Assembly (NCBI RefSeq): GCF_014696925.1
Contig: NZ_JACJQY010000002.1
Coordinates: 124,001-188,000, forward strand
Length of the DNA stretch: 64,000 bases
DNA from: Phormidium tenue FACHB-1050
Lineage (GTDB): Bacteria; Cyanobacteriota; Cyanobacteriia; Pseudanabaenales; Pseudanabaenaceae
Direction of reading: 5' to 3'
Every line of letters begins with the position of its first letter. Position 1 is the first letter of the stretch. The notes under the pieces were generated by a model. It ran no database searches. It was given only the letters and a program-made list of their open reading frames with translations, and was not told the DNA's origin. The position numbers and the translations under genes were made by a program. Below are positions 35,931 to 46,399 of the stretch, one piece after another.

Positions 35931-36452
35931 ATGACAAATAAGATGGTTGGCAGTCAGAAAAATTTAACTCAGCTAGCTAAATCCCAGACTAAAACTGAGC
36001 AATTTCTGTCTTTCCCTTTAGAGCCAGAGCAGCAAGCCTTACTGCCTACCCATCAGCTATTAGAAATTGTTAAGGCTAGTTTGTCGCAAATAACGGCGAT
36101 CGCAGGTTTAGACAAAAGTGTCATGGGGATATATAACTGGCGGGGGGATGCGATTTGGGTTGTTGATTTGGCTAGCCTGTTGGGATATAAGCCTCTCTAC
36201 GCACAAGAATATGAGCAGGAAAAATTGCAGGACAAGTGTCATATCATATTTATGCGGAGTCAAGATAATGTTATTGGGTTTGCAGTTTCACATGTAGGGC
36301 AGATGCTGAAATGTGAGACTTCTAAAATACAAACTTCAGCATTGATATTTCCAAATTCAGTGATGATGCAAGTTTGTCGGGGGTATTGGTTGAGTAGTAT
36401 TAACGAGACATTTTTTGTGCTTGATGGCGATGCGATCGCGCAGATTATCTAG
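35931..36452 (+). CDS. CheW-like adaptor, PilI/PixI type
   Basis: A 173-residue CheW-domain protein with LLEIVKASLSQITAIAG and GIYNWRGDAIWVVDLASLLGY (shortened core IWVVDLASLLG) typical of PilI/PixI. It would link receptors to the CheA-like kinase. It starts 13 bases after the CheY-like gene. The N-terminal 35 residues are a polar tail rich in Gln and Lys without clear fold. Confidence 0.83.
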   Translation: MTNKMVGSQKNLTQLAKSQTKTEQFLSFPLEPEQQALLPTHQLLEIVKASLSQITAIAGLDKSVMGIYNWRGDAIWVVDLASLLGYKPLYAQEYEQEKLQDKCHIIFMRSQDNVIGFAVSHVGQMLKCETSKIQTSALIFPNSVMMQVCRGYWLSSINETFFVLDGDAIAQII

Positions 36453-36519
36453 ACATAGATAAAGTTTTATTTGTTTTGATATTTTTTAAAATTTTTTAGA
36501 TTATTACGGAGAATTAGCA

Positions 36520-38874
36520 ATGTTGACACAAGATAACCAATCCAAAAACCAACCTCAAGCATTGAACAATAATAGCGACAACACTAATGACAATGCTGAA
36601 GTTATTAGTCAGCCAGAGGTGATTTCCCTAGAAAATTTACTAGAAGAAGTTCCAGCCAATCCGCAAGATCAAAAGCCAAAAAAATGGGGATGGGGATGGC
36701 GATCGCTATCTTTGCGATCTAAATCCACAATTCTGGCGATTATGATTGGCTCATTTCCTGTATTGCTGGTCGGAATTGCAGGATATTTAATTGCTGACAA
36801 TACTGTGACAACAAAGGTGAGGACTAGTCACACACAGGCTTCTATTTCAACGGCAGACAAAATATCTAGATTTATGTTTGAACGTTATGGTGACGCACAG
36901 GTGTTGGCAAATCTTCCAATTTTTACTGACCCTAGGGTGCGAAAAATTTATAGTACGGCTGAGCGTTCAGAAATCCTAACAAAATATGCCGAGAACTATG
37001 GAGTTTACGACAGTATTGCCGTATTTGATTTGCAGGGTAATACTCTTGTACAGATGCGTGGTGGAACCCCTATTAGTAACTACAGTGATCGTCCATACTT
37101 CCAAGAAGCAATCAAGACTGGAAAGGCGGTTCTCAACCCACCCACGGTATCGAAGTCTTCAGGCAAGGTCTCTATTGAAATTGCTGCCCCAATTAGAGAT
37201 ACTGAAACTAATCAAATCATCGGGGCGTTGCGAACTCGTATTCCTGTTAAAGTCATTGAGGATCTAGTCTCTGCGGCTGATAAGGATAGTGGATATAAAG
37301 TTGTTGATGCCAAAGGCATAATTTTTGTCTCTCGCGACAAAGATGTAGTTGGAAAACCTCTAAGAGAAGCCTTTGAAGGGATTGACAGTTTAATAGCCAA
37401 TAACAAGGCGGATTCTAAAACTTCTGTAAAGGCTACCGATGGGAGTTTAAAATTAGTTGGCTATGCTCCCACAAAAGAACTAACTGGATTGCCTAGCCTG
37501 AATTGGAAATTTATATTAACTGTTGACGAGGATGAGGCCTTTCAAGCAGTATCAGAGTTATCTTTGGTGTTTTTACTTGGTGGTCTAATCTCGGCTGTAG
37601 TTATAGGTGTAATCGCAGCTTGGTTAGCTAATCGCGCCGTGAAACCAATTCAAAATGCTGCTGGTGTCGTAGCTAAAATTGGAAAAGGGGATCTTGATAC
37701 TCGTCTAGAAGTTTCCAGTGAGGACGAACTAGGGATACTGTGTAGCAACATCAACAGGATGACAGAACAACTGAAGTATCTGAGTGAAGTACAGCAACAA
37801 GAAGCAGGAAGATTAGAAAATGCTCGTCAAGAAGCAAGAGCCGAAGCAGATGAACGAGCAGAACAGCAAAAACAAGAAAAAGAATTTTTGCAACGCCGTG
37901 CATTAGAGCTATTGATAGAAGTAGATCCTGTGAGCCGAGGTGACTTGACGATTCGGGCAAACGTAACTGCTGATGAGGTAGGGACGATTGCTGACTCCTA
38001 CAACGCCATTATTCGTAACTTACGGAAACTGGTACTAGATGTACAGGGTGCATCGCAGTCCGTAACCCAAACCGCTACAAGTAATGAAATGGCTGTGCGA
38101 TCGGTATCTAATGAAGCTCAGAAGCAGTCAGAGTCAATCAACTCGGCGCTACAGGAAATTCAAGTCATGGCTAAGTCAAGTCGAGGTGTAGAAACTAGAG
38201 CCAAACAAGCAGAACAAGGGATGCAGATGGCGGTGGCAGTTCTCCAAGAAGGAGACGAAGCTATGAACCGCACTGTTGAAGGGATTTCAGAAATTCGTGA
38301 GACTGTCTCGGAAACTGCGAAAAAGGTCAAACGTCTGGGTGAGACTTCGCAAAAGATTTCACGCATTGTGAACTTAATTGGTAACTTTGCAGCCCAAACC
38401 AACTTGTTAGCACTGAATGCGGCGATCGAAGCAGCCCGTGCTGGAGAGGAAGGACGAGGTTTCAGCGTCGTTGCGGAAGAGGTACGCGATCTTGCAGAAC
38501 AGTCCGCAACATCAACTGCTGAAATTGAACAGTTGGTGGAAGAGATTCAAACCCAGACTAATGAAGTGGTTGCCGCGATGGAGACTGGTACAGAGCAAGT
38601 TGTCACAGGGACAAAGCTTGTCCAAAATGCCCGTGAAAAACTAACGCAAATCGCAATGGTAAGTAAGCAGGTCAACACCATTGTTCGGGAAATTGCGATC
38701 GCGGCGGATAATCAAACCAAAACCTCCGATCGCATGGGTCAGACGATGCAAGAAGTCTCGGCGATCGCTAAGGATACATCGAAACAGTCTGAAGATGTGG
38801 CGCAATCATTCTCTGAGCTTTTGCAAGTTGCTCAAGATTTACAGGTAAGTGTATCTCAGTTCAAAGTCGCTTAA
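36520..38874 (+). CDS. Methyl-accepting chemotaxis receptor with Cache domain, PilJ-like
   Basis: The 784-residue receptor has a polar cytoplasmic N-tail (about 1-65), TM1 (about 70-95), an extracellular double-Cache region (about 100-335), TM2 (about 343-368), a HAMP domain, and a coiled coil rich in EA/QQ. A second HAMP-like unit ([14 protein letters not shown]) precedes the signalling hairpin, whose tip reads [20 protein letters not shown]. The Cache domain suggests small-molecule sensing. Unlike Synechocystis PixJ it has no GAF photosensor, so it is closer to PilJ. The start follows CGGAG. The ligand is unknown. Confidence 0.88.
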   Translation: MLTQDNQSKNQPQALNNNSDNTNDNAEVISQPEVISLENLLEEVPANPQDQKPKKWGWGWRSLSLRSKSTILAIMIGSFPVLLVGIAGYLIADNTVTTKVRTSHTQASISTADKISRFMFERYGDAQVLANLPIFTDPRVRKIYSTAERSEILTKYAENYGVYDSIAVFDLQGNTLVQMRGGTPISNYSDRPYFQEAIKTGKAVLNPPTVSKSSGKVSIEIAAPIRDTETNQIIGALRTRIPVKVIEDLVSAADKDSGYKVVDAKGIIFVSRDKDVVGKPLREAFEGIDSLIANNKADSKTSVKATDGSLKLVGYAPTKELTGLPSLNWKFILTVDEDEAFQAVSELSLVFLLGGLISAVVIGVIAAWLANRAVKPIQNAAGVVAKIGKGDLDTRLEVSSEDELGILCSNINRMTEQLKYLSEVQQQEAGRLENARQEARAEADERAEQQKQEKEFLQRRALELLIEVDPVSRGDLTIRANVTADEVGTIADSYNAIIRNLRKLVLDVQGASQSVTQTATSNEMAVRSVSNEAQKQSESINSALQEIQVMAKSSRGVETRAKQAEQGMQMAVAVLQEGDEAMNRTVEGISEIRETVSETAKKVKRLGETSQKISRIVNLIGNFAAQTNLLALNAAIEAARAGEEGRGFSVVAEEVRDLAEQSATSTAEIEQLVEEIQTQTNEVVAAMETGTEQVVTGTKLVQNAREKLTQIAMVSKQVNTIVREIAIAADNQTKTSDRMGQTMQEVSAIAKDTSKQSEDVAQSFSELLQVAQDLQVSVSQFKVA

Positions 38875-38877
38875 GTT

Positions 38878-38910
38878 TAGTCTATTCAGTGCTTTGCACT
38901 GAATAGACTA
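38878..38910 (+). terminator. Perfect hairpin between the two receptor genes
   Basis: Stem TAGTCTATTCAGTGC around TTT, starting 3 bases after the receptor stop. There is no T-run, so it may be an mRNA-processing or attenuation element rather than a full terminator, given the operon continues. Confidence 0.5.
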
Positions 38911-38943
38911 ATTAAATATTGATTCTAAGATTTAAAGAAGACT

Positions 38944-41556
38944 ATGTTAATTAAAGACAAACCAGAAATCCCTCCCTCCGAAAATCCCGAACAAATCCTA
39001 CCCAAAAGATCAATTACCCACATCTCTTTGCCAGAGAGAACTACATCTATATCTAAGCCCAAAGTTCCTTTCTGGAAATTACCAGCCCAAGCTTGGAATA
39101 ACTTGAGTGTAAGCTGGAAGTTATCGATTTTGCTATTATTAGCTTCAGGTTTACCAGTATTTGTCGTCACTCAAATCCTCGTTACATCTTCAGAACAAGC
39201 TTCTCTTAGAGAATTACGAACTTCAGTAAAGGAAAAAGGTTCGTTCTTTGTTTCAGAATATGTACTTTGGACAAACAATGAGGCTAAACAAGATGCGGAA
39301 GCGATCGCCAAAGCGATCGAGTCAAATAGTTTTGATCTCAACGATGCGACAGAGTTAGCAGCCAAACGAGCTAGCCTACAACCGTTACTGCAAGTAAGCG
39401 GCGAAGATGTTGATCCAGAATCCATTAAAAACGTGAAACTCGTTACTGATAGCCGTGGGCGCAGTATTGAAGGAAATACGCTTATTCTTGACGAAGATTT
39501 TACTAAGTTCCCATTGCTTGCACCCAAAGATCAAAAAGGTCAACTAGAACTAATTCCTCAGTTATACAAACAGGGATCAATCCCCTCTGGCAGTAATTTG
39601 GCAAATTTACCAATTGTCAAAAATGCGATCGCTACAGGTAAACCCATGTATGGCATCGAATTTGTAAAATTATCGGATTTGCAGCAATTAGGACTAGAAG
39701 CCCCTGCGAATATCGGCATTCGTGGTCAATCCACTCAAGGACTTGTGGAATCTAAGCAGCCAGCGCCCTTAGGAACTTACGAAATTGAGCAGGGTAAGTC
39801 TGGGTTGATTAGCATGGCAGTATATCCAATCAAAGTCAAAGGACGAATCGTTGGTACGGCGATAGTGGGATCGTTGCTCAACCGTAACTATGGCATCGTG
39901 GACAAATTTTCCAAACGCTACAATATTCCCACTGCAACGATTTTCGCTCAGGATTGGCGCATTACCACTAACATTCCTTACGTCGATCCCACTACCAAAA
40001 AAGCAGACAATACCAGAGCGATCGGCACGCGGTCAGCCCGTGAAGTTTCTGATGCTGTCCTCAAACAAGGAAAGGAATATGTTGGAGACACCAATATCAC
40101 AGGTGTCAACTACCTGACCTTTTACGCTCCTCTTTATGATCACCGTAAACTGATTGATGAAAATGCTAAGCCAGTTGGTATGGCTTATGTAGGTCGTCCG
40201 CTATCAGAAATTCAAGAACTTGTTGATAGCCTATCCAATGCAGGTTATACGATCGCAGGGATTTCCATTCTTATAGCTGGGGCGATCGGCATTATGGTAG
40301 CTATTTCCTTTGCACGTCCTTTACGTCTTTTGTCTAGTTTCACCAAAAAGATTGGTACTGGAGAAATAAGCGAACGTCTAACTGATGGCGATCGCCGTGA
40401 TGAAATCGGCACATTATCCCAAGAGTTAAATAACATGGCGGAACAGCTAGAAGTTCTAATTGCAGAAAAGCAACTAGAGGCAGAACGCATTGTTGAAGCC
40501 AAACAGGAAGCTACTCAGACTGAAGCAGAGCTACGCATACAAGAACAGAGACAAGCCACAGAGTTTCTCCAAAAACGAGCTTTGGAATTGCTGATTGAAG
40601 TTGATCCTCTCAGTCGAGGTGACTTAACAATTCGCGCTACGGTAACAGAAGATGAAATTGGCACAATTGCTGACTCCTATAATGCCACCATTAGAAACCT
40701 TCGTAAGCTTGTAATAGAAGTTCAATCCGCCTCTCAGTCTGTATCTCAAACTGTTTTGCAGAATCAACCGACTATGCAAAACGTATCCGATGCAGCCACA
40801 GAGCAGGTAGTGGCGATCAATCAAACCCTTGAACGTATCCAAATACTCACCGAATTGATCGCAGGTGTAGAGATGCGTGCTGTTCAAGCTGAAGCACAAG
40901 TGGAATCAGCAAACCAAGCATTGCTTGAAGGTGATGCGGCTATGAATAGTACCGTTGAAGGTTTCACCGCAATTCGGGAAACCGTGTCAGAAACTGCCGA
41001 AAAAGTGCAGCAATTGGGAGAAGCTTCACAGAAGATCTCCAAGGTCGTCAAACTGATTAGTGGCTTTGCTAGCCAGACAAATATGCTCGCACTAAATGCT
41101 TCCATTGAAGCTGCAAGGGCTGGAGAAGAAGGTCAAGGCTTTGGAGTAGTTGCCAACGAAGTACGAGCGCTTGCTCAACGCTCAGCAAAGGCTACCACTG
41201 AAATTCGGCAATTGATCGAAGAAATTCAAGCGCAGGTTAATGATCTGGTCAAAGCGATGGCTATCGGGACAAAACAAGTGAATAGTGGTTCACAATTGGT
41301 TGAAGAAACTCGCCAAAAACTGACCGATATTTCGGCATCCAGTCAACAGGTTAACCAACTAGTAAAAGAAATTGCTCAAGCCGCCGCTTTGCAATCACAG
41401 ACATCGGATCAAGCCACCCAAACAATTCAAAACGTGGCAACGATCGCTACTTCTAACTCTAGTTATGCCCAAAACCTGAATGACGCTTTTAGTGAGTTAC
41501 TCCAAGTTGCGGAAGCATTGCAAGTGAGTGTCGCTCAGTTTAAAGTCAACGCTTAG
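38944..41556 (+). CDS. Second methyl-accepting receptor with large extracellular Cache region
   Basis: The 870-residue receptor has a proline-rich cytoplasmic N-tail, TM1 (about 58-80), a large extracellular domain (about 85-425, single-Cache type by pattern), TM2 (about 435-458), HAMP, coiled coil, a second HAMP-like stretch and the signalling tip [20 protein letters not shown]. Its cytoplasmic half is closely related to the upstream receptor: both have [12 protein letters not shown] or [12 protein letters not shown] followed by SRGDLTIRA. The extracellular domains are unlike each other. This indicates duplication of the signalling half with exchange or divergence of the sensor. Confidence 0.87.
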   Translation: MLIKDKPEIPPSENPEQILPKRSITHISLPERTTSISKPKVPFWKLPAQAWNNLSVSWKLSILLLLASGLPVFVVTQILVTSSEQASLRELRTSVKEKGSFFVSEYVLWTNNEAKQDAEAIAKAIESNSFDLNDATELAAKRASLQPLLQVSGEDVDPESIKNVKLVTDSRGRSIEGNTLILDEDFTKFPLLAPKDQKGQLELIPQLYKQGSIPSGSNLANLPIVKNAIATGKPMYGIEFVKLSDLQQLGLEAPANIGIRGQSTQGLVESKQPAPLGTYEIEQGKSGLISMAVYPIKVKGRIVGTAIVGSLLNRNYGIVDKFSKRYNIPTATIFAQDWRITTNIPYVDPTTKKADNTRAIGTRSAREVSDAVLKQGKEYVGDTNITGVNYLTFYAPLYDHRKLIDENAKPVGMAYVGRPLSEIQELVDSLSNAGYTIAGISILIAGAIGIMVAISFARPLRLLSSFTKKIGTGEISERLTDGDRRDEIGTLSQELNNMAEQLEVLIAEKQLEAERIVEAKQEATQTEAELRIQEQRQATEFLQKRALELLIEVDPLSRGDLTIRATVTEDEIGTIADSYNATIRNLRKLVIEVQSASQSVSQTVLQNQPTMQNVSDAATEQVVAINQTLERIQILTELIAGVEMRAVQAEAQVESANQALLEGDAAMNSTVEGFTAIRETVSETAEKVQQLGEASQKISKVVKLISGFASQTNMLALNASIEAARAGEEGQGFGVVANEVRALAQRSAKATTEIRQLIEEIQAQVNDLVKAMAIGTKQVNSGSQLVEETRQKLTDISASSQQVNQLVKEIAQAAALQSQTSDQATQTIQNVATIATSNSSYAQNLNDAFSELLQVAEALQVSVAQFKVNA

Positions 41557-41612
41557 AATCTATTTAAAAGAATCAGGACAAAGAATCAGCCCAAAGCAGC
41601 AGGATAGCAGTC

Positions 41613-44600
41613 ATGTACAGTACAGAAACAGAAATTCACGATCAAGCCTATCAATTTTTCATGCAAGAAGCGCCTGAATTTTTGCAGACAATTGAGATGG
41701 GGTTGCTTTCTCTACGTGAAGACCGAAGTACTGCGAATATTCACGCGATTATGCGTGCTGCTCACTCCATTAAGGGAGGCTCAGCAAGTCTTAACTTTGA
41801 AGGCATTAAAACCGTCGCCCATCAATTAGAAGATGTCTTCCGATCGCTATATCGTTTTGAAGGCGAGATTGATGCGGATGTAGAAGGCTTGTTGTTACAG
41901 GCTTACGACTGTTTGCGTCTACCATTAATGGAGCAACTGCAATCAGGGCGTTACGATTCGGCAGAGGCGATCGCTGCTGCCGAACCTATATTTGAAGTGC
42001 TGAAGCTCTATTTGGGTGATACGGATGAAGATGTTGAATTACCGACAGCAGCCGAGTTAGGCGTAGATATCGTGCAGATCGTTTTTGAAGGCGATGTCCA
42101 ACAGGGAATTGTACGGTTGCAAAATGTCCTTGCTAACCCCGAAGGCGTACCTGTGACAGGGGAAATTCGAGCGCAAATAGAAGTATTTAGCGGCATTGGC
42201 GAACTGTTAAATTTATCTGGATTTAAAGCGATCGCCCAAGCGACATTAGAGGCTCTCGAACATAATCCTGATAAGCCCATCTTGGTAGGAAAAGTAGCGA
42301 TCGCTAATTTTGAGACAGCCCGTGCTGAAGTTTTGGCAGGCGATCGCGCTCAAGGTGGTCAACTTAGTCCAGAGTTAATCGCCCTAACAAAATCCCCATC
42401 TCCCCATGCTCAAACTGATAAAGCTCAAGCAAATCAGACGTTAAAGATAGCAACTTTATCCGAAGAATCTCCTTTTGAGATGGAGTTTGATAATGCTGAT
42501 GATTGGTTTCTATCTTTAGAACAGGAACTAAGTGAAACTAAATTTCCAGATTCTCAATCAGAGCCGCAAACAGAAACTCAAAGCAAAATTCAAATAAATA
42601 CTCCAGAAGATTTAATCTCAGATAGTTTAGCTGATGATTTTCTAGAAATAAGTCCAGAAATAAATATAGAGCCGAGCTTAAATTTGTTCGCAGATAGTCA
42701 AGGATTGTCTCGTTTCGATGATATTGATATTTCCTCAATTAATTCAGAATTATGGAATCCAAAAACAGAACCCGATAGCATTGATGTTGACATTGATGCC
42801 GTTGACATTGATGACTTTGCTGATGTAGATATTGATCAACTAGATCTACAATACTTAGATCAACTAGATCAAAATTTTGATATTTTTTCCACTTCATCAG
42901 AAGTACTATCAAATTTAGACGACGACACAGGGAACCTTGGAAAAAATGATTTTAATGATCTTGATAATTCCGATATATCGGAATTATCAAGATCATTAAA
43001 ATCACCAAAATCTTCATTAACCGAATTAACTGATCAACAAAATTCTTTTCCATTGGCTAAGTCCGCCCAAGATCCCAAAGCGACATTAGCTAATTACGCT
43101 CCCAAAAAAACTGCCCCTATTCCTACAACCGTCACTCCTTCTATTGCCGAAACCATCCGAGTTGATTTGCCTAGATTAGACCGATTAAATAATTTCTCTA
43201 GTGAATTAGTAACGCAAGAGAATGCATCGATTCTTCAAAATCAGCAACTTCAATCTAAAATTGAACGCATTCAAAAGCAGTTCCAAAGCTTTGATCAACT
43301 TTCAAAAAATCTGCAAACTTGGCTGGATAAAGCGCAGCGATCGCAAGTTAGAACCCAAGAGCTAACTGTAGATTCTTCGCAACTTGATACTATTCCCACC
43401 AACTTTTCAGCTTCGGCAGGTCTACTAGCAGACTTCGATCCATTACAGATGGATTCCTATGGTCATCTGCATAGCTTTGTCCAAGAAGCGCTCGAAGATA
43501 TCGCGCAAATGGATGAAGGAATGCGCGACATGAAGGTTTTAATGCAACAGACGCAGCAAACTCAAAGACGCAAACAGCAAATCCTCAAGCAATTACGGTA
43601 TGACCTCTTGTGGTCAAGGATGTTGCCCTTGGGCGATATCCTTAGCAGCTTGCCGCGCATGGTGCGGGAGATGTCCAATAAATATAACAAGCAAGTCAAT
43701 CTAAAACTATTTGGTACAGGTACATTAGTTGATAAATCTGTACTAGAAAAACTTTATGATCCCTTTGTACATTTAGTTCGCAATGCTTTCGATCATGGTA
43801 CTGAGTCCACTCAAAAACGTCTAGAACTCGGTAAGCCTGTGATTGCAAGCATTGAAATTCGCGCCTATTATCGCGGTAATCAAACCTATATCGAAATTAA
43901 AGATGATGGTCAGGGGCTTAACCCTGAGAATATTAAAGCAAAGGCGATCGCAACTGGTTTATTGGAATTAGAAAAAGCAGATCAGATTACTAATGAAGAT
44001 CTCTATCAGTTTTTATTCGAGCCTAGTTTTTCGACAGCAGAAGTCGTTTCGGAACTGTCAGGTCGGGGCATGGGGCTGTCAACTGTCCAAGAACAAGTCC
44101 GCAGCCTGAAGGGATCAATTGAAATCAAGTCAGAAGTAGGGCAAGGTACGACTTTTACAATTAAACTACCGCTCACTTTGAGTATTGCCAAGCTGATGAT
44201 CTTTAGCATTCAAGAGCGATTATTAGCGATCGCGATCGATACTTTGCTAGGAATTATCCCCATTGATGCTAATGAAGTACAAATCATCCAAGGCAAAAAG
44301 TTTTACCGTTTTGAAGATCGGTTGATTCCCCTATATTCCACCGACCTCTTCGCAGATGGTTATCCATTACCCAAACAATCCCAAGACATATTTAATATCG
44401 AATCATTCACCGAAGAAAACCAGATCATTTTGTTGCTATTTGCCGATGGCGATCAAGTTATGGCGCTACCGATAGATCGTGTACTCAATGAGCAGGAATT
44501 GGCAATTAAGCCGTTTGGCAAAGCGATCGCGCCGCCCCCCTATCTTTATGGTTGTACCGTATTGGGCAATGGCACACTTGTACCTGTCATCGACGCTTCA

Positions 44601-45077
44601 GCTTTGTTTTCGCTTAAGCAATCATCCCATGAAGCTAAGGGAGAGTATTTGTCTACTAGTAATGCTAGTTCTACCCCAACATTAGTAGAGTCGAAACCAA
44701 AACTAATCCAAAGAAAAACGCTCTTGATTGTGGATGATTCGCTCACAGCTCGCCAATCACTTTATCTGACTTTAGAAAAGTTTGGTTATCAAGTACTCCA
44801 AGCAGGGGATGGACGTGAGGCGATCGAGCAACTTGCGAGATCCTCTGAAATTAAAGCTGTATTGTGTGATGTGGAAATGCCTAACATGAATGGGTTTGAA
44901 TTCTTAGCATTCTGTCGTAAAGAGCCTCGCTACTTAAATATCCCCATTGTGATGCTTACTTCTCGCAGTGGAGCTAAACATCGTGGTGTTGCTCAAATGC
45001 TTGGAGCTTCAGGATATCTCACCAAACCCTATCTAGAGCAAGAACTAATCAAAACTATTCAAACTCTCCTCGTATAG
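41613..45077 (+). CDS. Hybrid CheA-like kinase, PilL/PixL type (Hpt, HATPase, CheW, REC)
   Basis: The 1154-residue kinase has an Hpt domain at the N-terminus with His51 in AAHSIKGGSAS. A second helical Hpt-like region (about 145-235) lacks the His motif. A long acidic, low-complexity linker covers about 270-500. The ATPase domain (about 680-870) has HLVRNAFDHGTE, IKDDGQGLNP and GRGMGLSTV. A CheW domain (about 870-1015) and a receiver (about 1035-1150, Asp in VLCDVEMPN, Lys in LTKPYL) follow. It is the central kinase of the operon and should phosphorylate the PATAN-REC and CheY-like proteins. The linker contains a perfect 58-bp palindrome at 42947-43004. Confidence 0.9.
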   Translation: MYSTETEIHDQAYQFFMQEAPEFLQTIEMGLLSLREDRSTANIHAIMRAAHSIKGGSASLNFEGIKTVAHQLEDVFRSLYRFEGEIDADVEGLLLQAYDCLRLPLMEQLQSGRYDSAEAIAAAEPIFEVLKLYLGDTDEDVELPTAAELGVDIVQIVFEGDVQQGIVRLQNVLANPEGVPVTGEIRAQIEVFSGIGELLNLSGFKAIAQATLEALEHNPDKPILVGKVAIANFETARAEVLAGDRAQGGQLSPELIALTKSPSPHAQTDKAQANQTLKIATLSEESPFEMEFDNADDWFLSLEQELSETKFPDSQSEPQTETQSKIQINTPEDLISDSLADDFLEISPEINIEPSLNLFADSQGLSRFDDIDISSINSELWNPKTEPDSIDVDIDAVDIDDFADVDIDQLDLQYLDQLDQNFDIFSTSSEVLSNLDDDTGNLGKNDFNDLDNSDISELSRSLKSPKSSLTELTDQQNSFPLAKSAQDPKATLANYAPKKTAPIPTTVTPSIAETIRVDLPRLDRLNNFSSELVTQENASILQNQQLQSKIERIQKQFQSFDQLSKNLQTWLDKAQRSQVRTQELTVDSSQLDTIPTNFSASAGLLADFDPLQMDSYGHLHSFVQEALEDIAQMDEGMRDMKVLMQQTQQTQRRKQQILKQLRYDLLWSRMLPLGDILSSLPRMVREMSNKYNKQVNLKLFGTGTLVDKSVLEKLYDPFVHLVRNAFDHGTESTQKRLELGKPVIASIEIRAYYRGNQTYIEIKDDGQGLNPENIKAKAIATGLLELEKADQITNEDLYQFLFEPSFSTAEVVSELSGRGMGLSTVQEQVRSLKGSIEIKSEVGQGTTFTIKLPLTLSIAKLMIFSIQERLLAIAIDTLLGIIPIDANEVQIIQGKKFYRFEDRLIPLYSTDLFADGYPLPKQSQDIFNIESFTEENQIILLLFADGDQVMALPIDRVLNEQELAIKPFGKAIAPPPYLYGCTVLGNGTLVPVIDASALFSLKQSSHEAKGEYLSTSNASSTPTLVESKPKLIQRKTLLIVDDSLTARQSLYLTLEKFGYQVLQAGDGREAIEQLARSSEIKAVLCDVEMPNMNGFEFLAFCRKEPRYLNIPIVMLTSRSGAKHRGVAQMLGASGYLTKPYLEQELIKTIQTLLV
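42947..43004. repeat. 58-bp perfect palindrome inside the CheA-like gene
   Basis: Two 29-bp arms meet without a loop at CGATATATCG. The outer ends are TGATTTTAATGATC and its complement. It is in frame and codes part of the acidic linker (from NDFNDLDNSD to SELSRSLKSP). I checked pairing base by base; the first mismatch is 42946/43005. Confidence 0.9.
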
Positions 45078-45086
45078 CTAGATGAA

Positions 45087-45106
45087 CAAGGGGCTTAAGC
45101 CCCTTG
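45087..45106 (+). other. Short palindrome after the CheA-like gene
   Basis: CAAGGGGCTTAAGCCCCTTG, a 20-bp perfect palindrome 9 bases after the stop. It may modulate mRNA stability between the kinase and the last CheW gene; no T-run follows. Confidence 0.5.
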
Positions 45107-45159
45107 CCTGTGACCCACCATCCTGAGACTCGCGATATACGAAATTATAATTAACTACA

Positions 45160-45615
45160 ATGCTTAGCAACAAAAAGAAAGAAGAAACACTTAAATTCCT
45201 GATCTTCTCAATGGGAAATCTCAATTTAGCGATGGGTATTGATAGTGTAGTGAGGATTATTCCTTTACCCCAAATTCATCGCAGTGGTAATAAGTTACTG
45301 GGAATAACGACCTATGAAGATCAAGAAGTTTTAGTGATTGATTTATATAAGCAAATTTATAATCAAGAGACCAATCTAACTAAAGGTTTTTTGGTTATTT
45401 TTGCAGGTAAATATAGCTTGTATGGTCTTACAATCACAGCTTTACCCAATGTAGAAGATGTTCCTGTGCATAAGTTACAACCAGTGCCAGCCGAATATCG
45501 CGATCGCGACACGCTCGGCATAGCTAGTCACATGATGCAAGTTTCTATCAAAAAGTCTGATCCGCAAACTGTGTTTTTACTGGATTCAGAACTATTACTA
45601 AAAATGGCAAGTTAG
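45160..45615 (+). CDS. CheW-like protein, last gene of the chemotaxis operon
   Basis: A 151-residue CheW-domain protein with FSMGNLNLAMGIDSVVRIIPLP at the start (core MGIDSVVRIIP) and LLGITTYEDQEVLVIDLYK, typical of the short CheW-like proteins encoded at the end of cyanobacterial pil/pix/hmp operons. It could compete with or supplement the PilI-like adaptor. A hairpin follows the stop. Confidence 0.78.
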   Translation: MLSNKKKEETLKFLIFSMGNLNLAMGIDSVVRIIPLPQIHRSGNKLLGITTYEDQEVLVIDLYKQIYNQETNLTKGFLVIFAGKYSLYGLTITALPNVEDVPVHKLQPVPAEYRDRDTLGIASHMMQVSIKKSDPQTVFLLDSELLLKMAS

Positions 45616-45633
45616 AGACACTTAGTCAAATTC

Positions 45634-45684
45634 AGAACCGATTTTTGGTAGCGCGGCAAAGCCTCGCTACCAAAAATCGGTTCT
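45634..45684 (+). terminator. Hairpin at the end of the chemotaxis operon
   Basis: Arms AGAACCGATTTTTGGTAGCG and complement, with a bulged centre, 18 bases after the last stop. It ends about 32 bases before the OmpR-type regulator gene. Confidence 0.6.
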
Positions 45685-45715
45685 ATAATTAAAGTTGCGG
45701 CAATAATGGAGATTT

Positions 45716-46399
45716 ATGCGAATCCTATTGGTAGATGATGAAGAAGAACTCGCCGAACCATTACAACGGATTTTGACAAATCAGGGTTATGCGGTTGACA
45801 GTGCTAATAGTGGCGATCGCGGATGGGAATTAGCTCAGATAGGTGGTTATGACCTATTGATTTTGGATTGGATGATGCCAGAGAAATCGGGAGTTGAGAT
45901 TTGCAACCAATTGCGCCAAAAAGGAGATAGCACCCCAGTTCTGATTCTTACAGCCAAAGATACTCTCGATGATCGCGTGACAGGGCTAGATAGTGGAGCC
46001 GATGACTATCTGGTTAAACCCTTTGAATTAAGAGAATTGCTAGCAAGAGTAAGAGCTTTACTGCGCCGTGCGCCATCACCGATCGCCTTAACTAGTGAAC
46101 CTACAAAATTAAGTTATGGAGATTTGGAACTTGATCGCGATAATCAAGTCGTATATCGAGATCAAGTGGCGATCTCTTTAACCGAGAGAGAATATCAACT
46201 CTTAGAGTATTTTATGTTGCAACCCAATCAATTACTAAGTCATGATCAGATTTCCCAACATCTTTGGAAAGAAGGAGAAGATATTCCAACTAGCAACGCT
46301 CTCGCCGCACAGATCAAGTTATTGCGCCGCAAAATTGATCGCGATCGCCAAATTTCTTTGATCAATACGGTATATGGCAAAGGCTATCGTTTTGGCTAA
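45716..46399 (+). CDS. OmpR-family response regulator (RppA/ManR-like)
   Basis: A 227-residue two-domain regulator. The receiver (1-118) has DDEEE, the phospho-acceptor Asp in LLILDWMMPEKSG, Thr in LTAKDT and Lys in LVKPFE. The C-terminal winged helix (about 128-225) has SLTEREYQLLEYF and the recognition region SNALAAQIKLLRRKID. It resembles the cyanobacterial RppA/ManR type from memory. No cognate kinase is adjacent; it may receive phosphate from a distant one. It is probably its own transcription unit. Confidence 0.86.
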   Translation: MRILLVDDEEELAEPLQRILTNQGYAVDSANSGDRGWELAQIGGYDLLILDWMMPEKSGVEICNQLRQKGDSTPVLILTAKDTLDDRVTGLDSGADDYLVKPFELRELLARVRALLRRAPSPIALTSEPTKLSYGDLELDRDNQVVYRDQVAISLTEREYQLLEYFMLQPNQLLSHDQISQHLWKEGEDIPTSNALAAQIKLLRRKIDRDRQISLINTVYGKGYRFG

